A stretch of DNA of 7,311 nt, taken from contig JANQGL010000327.1 in assembly GCA_028277325.1 (NCBI GenBank), positions 1 through 7,311 on the forward strand. The letters run 5' to 3'. The notes under the pieces were generated by a model that saw only the letters and a program-made list of their open reading frames with translations, made no database searches and was not told the origin of the DNA. The position numbers and the translations under genes were made by a program. Origin of the DNA: Magnetospira sp. GTDB lineage: Bacteria; Pseudomonadota; Alphaproteobacteria; Rhodospirillales; Magnetospiraceae. The stretch's first letter is position 1; each line of letters begins with the position of its first letter. Below, piece by piece: positions 5,822-7,311 of the stretch.

Positions 5822-7311
5822 ATGAAGCTGTTTCGAATTCGCGGCGGGATTCATCCGGAGGAACGCAAGTTCCTGTCGGCCGAGCAGCCGATCCGCGACA
5901 TCCCGATGCCCGACGTGCTGCACGTGCCGCTGCACCAGCACGTGGGCACCCCGGCGCAGCCGGTGGTCGAGCGCGGCGACCTGGTGAGGAAGGGACAGCG
6001 GCTGGCCAAGGACGACGGCGTGGTCTCGGCGCCGATCCACGCGCCGACCTCGGGCAAGGTGATCGGTATCGGCATGTACGCGGCACCCCACCCGTCGGGG
6101 CTGCCGGTGCGCACCATCACCCTGAAGCCGGACGGACTCGACGAATGGGGCGACCTGCCGCCGCCGATCGAGGACCCCTTCGCGACGGCTCCGGAGGAGG
6201 TTTCGCAACGGGTCGCCGACCGCGGCATCGTCGGGATGGGCGGCGCCACCTTCCCGTCGGCCATCAAGCTCAACCTGCGGGCCCGTTACGACCTGCACAC
6301 CCTGGTCATCAACGGCGCCGAGTGCGAGCCCTATCTCACCTGCGACGACCGCCTGATGCGGGAATACACCGAAAACGTCGTCGACGGGGCGCGCATCATG
6401 GCGCACGCGCTGGGCGTCGGGAAGGTCATCTTCGGCGTCGAACGCAACAAGCCGGCGGCGCTGGACGCCCTGCGCCGGGCGGCGCGCCCGTTCGCCGAGA
6501 TCAAGGTGGCCGGGGTGCCGACCCGCTACCCCATGGGGTCCGAGAAACACATGGTCCAGGCCCTGACCGGGCTGGAGACGCCGTCCAGGGGATTGACCGC
6601 CGACATCGGAATCGTGGTTCACAACGTGGCCACCGCCTTCGCGGTGTACGAGGCGGTGCGGCTCGGCCGGCCGCTGCTGTCGCGCATCGTCACGGTCAGC
6701 GGCGGCGCGATCCGCCATCCGTCCAACCTGCGGGTCCTGATCGGCACCTCGGCGCGCGCCCTGCTCGACCATTGCGGCGGCTTCACCGAGAAGCCGGCCC
6801 AGCTGCTGATCGGCGGCCCGATGATGGGGCAGCCGCTGCCGTCGGCCGACGTACCGGTGGTCAAGGGCATGAACGGCCTGCTCGCGCTGACCCGCAAGGA
6901 GATGCCGCGGGACCAGGCGATGCCCTGCATCCGCTGCGGCACCTGCGTCGAGATCTGCCCCTGCGGCCTGGTGCCGCTCGACATGATGGCGCACGTGCAG
7001 CGCGACGACGTCGCGGCCGCCCTCAAGATCGGGCTCGGCGAGTGCATGTCCTGCGGATCCTGCTCCTATGTCTGCCCGTCGCACATTCCCCTGGTCCAGT
7101 ACTTCAACCACGCCAAGGGCCGGATGAAGGAAATGGCGGCCGAGGAACGTCGCCTGGAGGGCAGCAAGGCCCTGGCCACCAAGCGCGCGTCGCGCCTGGA
7201 ACGCGAGCTGCGCGAGAAGAAGGAGAAACTGGCCCGCCGCAAGGCCGAATCGGCCAAGAAGAAGCGGGCCGCCGCGAAGCCGAAAGACGCCCCGCCGGAC
7301 AGCGCGGCGGC
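5822..7311 (+). CDS. rnfC: Rnf electron-transport complex, NADH-binding subunit RnfC, partial: 3' end beyond the right edge
   Basis: Peripheral subunit of Rnf that binds NAD(H) and FMN and carries two 4Fe-4S clusters; it is related to the NADH-dehydrogenase 51-kDa (NuoF) type and partly to NqrA. There are 496 complete codons in the window. R. capsulatus RnfC is about 519 aa, so little should be missing unless the tail is long. Seen: an RnfC N-terminal barrel-sandwich region (MKLFRIRGGIHPEERK start), the glycine-rich nucleotide loop GIVGMGGATFPSAIKL (about 135-150), NGAECEPYLTCD (about 164-175), GGPMMG (331-336), then cluster motifs C369/C372/C375/C379 and C408/C411/C414/C418. After about residue 430 the sequence becomes a Lys/Arg/Ala/Glu-rich, probably helical tail, as in many proteobacterial RnfC proteins. 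The start has ACGGAGA (5807-5813) 8 nt upstream. Confidence 0.97.
   Translation, partial: MKLFRIRGGIHPEERKFLSAEQPIRDIPMPDVLHVPLHQHVGTPAQPVVERGDLVRKGQRLAKDDGVVSAPIHAPTSGKVIGIGMYAAPHPSGLPVRTITLKPDGLDEWGDLPPPIEDPFATAPEEVSQRVADRGIVGMGGATFPSAIKLNLRARYDLHTLVINGAECEPYLTCDDRLMREYTENVVDGARIMAHALGVGKVIFGVERNKPAALDALRRAARPFAEIKVAGVPTRYPMGSEKHMVQALTGLETPSRGLTADIGIVVHNVATAFAVYEAVRLGRPLLSRIVTVSGGAIRHPSNLRVLIGTSARALLDHCGGFTEKPAQLLIGGPMMGQPLPSADVPVVKGMNGLLALTRKEMPRDQAMPCIRCGTCVEICPCGLVPLDMMAHVQRDDVAAALKIGLGECMSCGSCSYVCPSHIPLVQYFNHAKGRMKEMAAEERRLEGSKALATKRASRLERELREKKEKLARRKAESAKKKRAAAKPKDAPPDSAA

Noticed and set aside
5783..7111. A 442-codon minus-strand open frame opposite rnfC
   Set aside because: Shadow of rnfC with biased composition and no motifs.

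Overview
The window is GC-rich bacterial DNA (about 65-70% in most coding parts) and holds two divergent gene blocks separated by about 650 bp without a convincing gene. Codon use, the rnfA-rnfB-rnfC order and the style of the Rnf proteins suggest a proteobacterium, most likely an alphaproteobacterium of the Rhodospirillales kind. That placement is inference, because the window has no rRNA or other strong taxonomic marker.

Left block, minus strand (1-3970): the first two genes of a type I-E CRISPR-Cas interference operon. cas3 (HD nuclease plus SF2 helicase, 875 aa, complete) is followed, with an 8-nt overlap, by cas8e (also casA/cse1, the large Cascade subunit). cas8e runs off the left edge after 450 codons. 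The usual remainder of such an operon (cse2/cas11, cas7, cas5, cas6e, cas1, cas2 and the repeat array) would lie to the left of position 1, and no repeat array is visible here. The Cascade complex containing Cas8e recognises the PAM and opens target DNA; Cas3 is then recruited to nick, unwind and degrade it.

Central gap (3971-4623): a sharp AT-rich island (about 3981-4110) carries a plausible minus-strand promoter for cas3, with an imperfect inverted repeat near the predicted transcript start. Next comes a strongly C-rich, probably non-coding stretch (about 4115-4420). A plausible plus-strand promoter for rnfA follows, overlapped by a small palindrome, and then a roughly 155-nt leader with a strong hairpin.

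Right block, plus strand (4624-7311): rnfA, rnfB and rnfC, closely spaced (18 and 22 nt gaps), with rnfC cut by the right edge. They encode an integral-membrane subunit, a multi-cluster ferredoxin-like subunit and the NADH-binding subunit of the Rnf ion-translocating ferredoxin:NAD+ oxidoreductase. rnfD, rnfG and rnfE would be expected to follow. In nitrogen-fixing alphaproteobacteria Rnf supplies reduced ferredoxin to nitrogenase; elsewhere it can serve other electron-transfer roles.

I do not see a clearly new biological system. The observations most worth checking are the regulatory layout of the gap between the two divergent operons, the GC-poor mosaic segment within cas8e, and the cysteine-poor, apparently zinc-site-lacking Cas8e.
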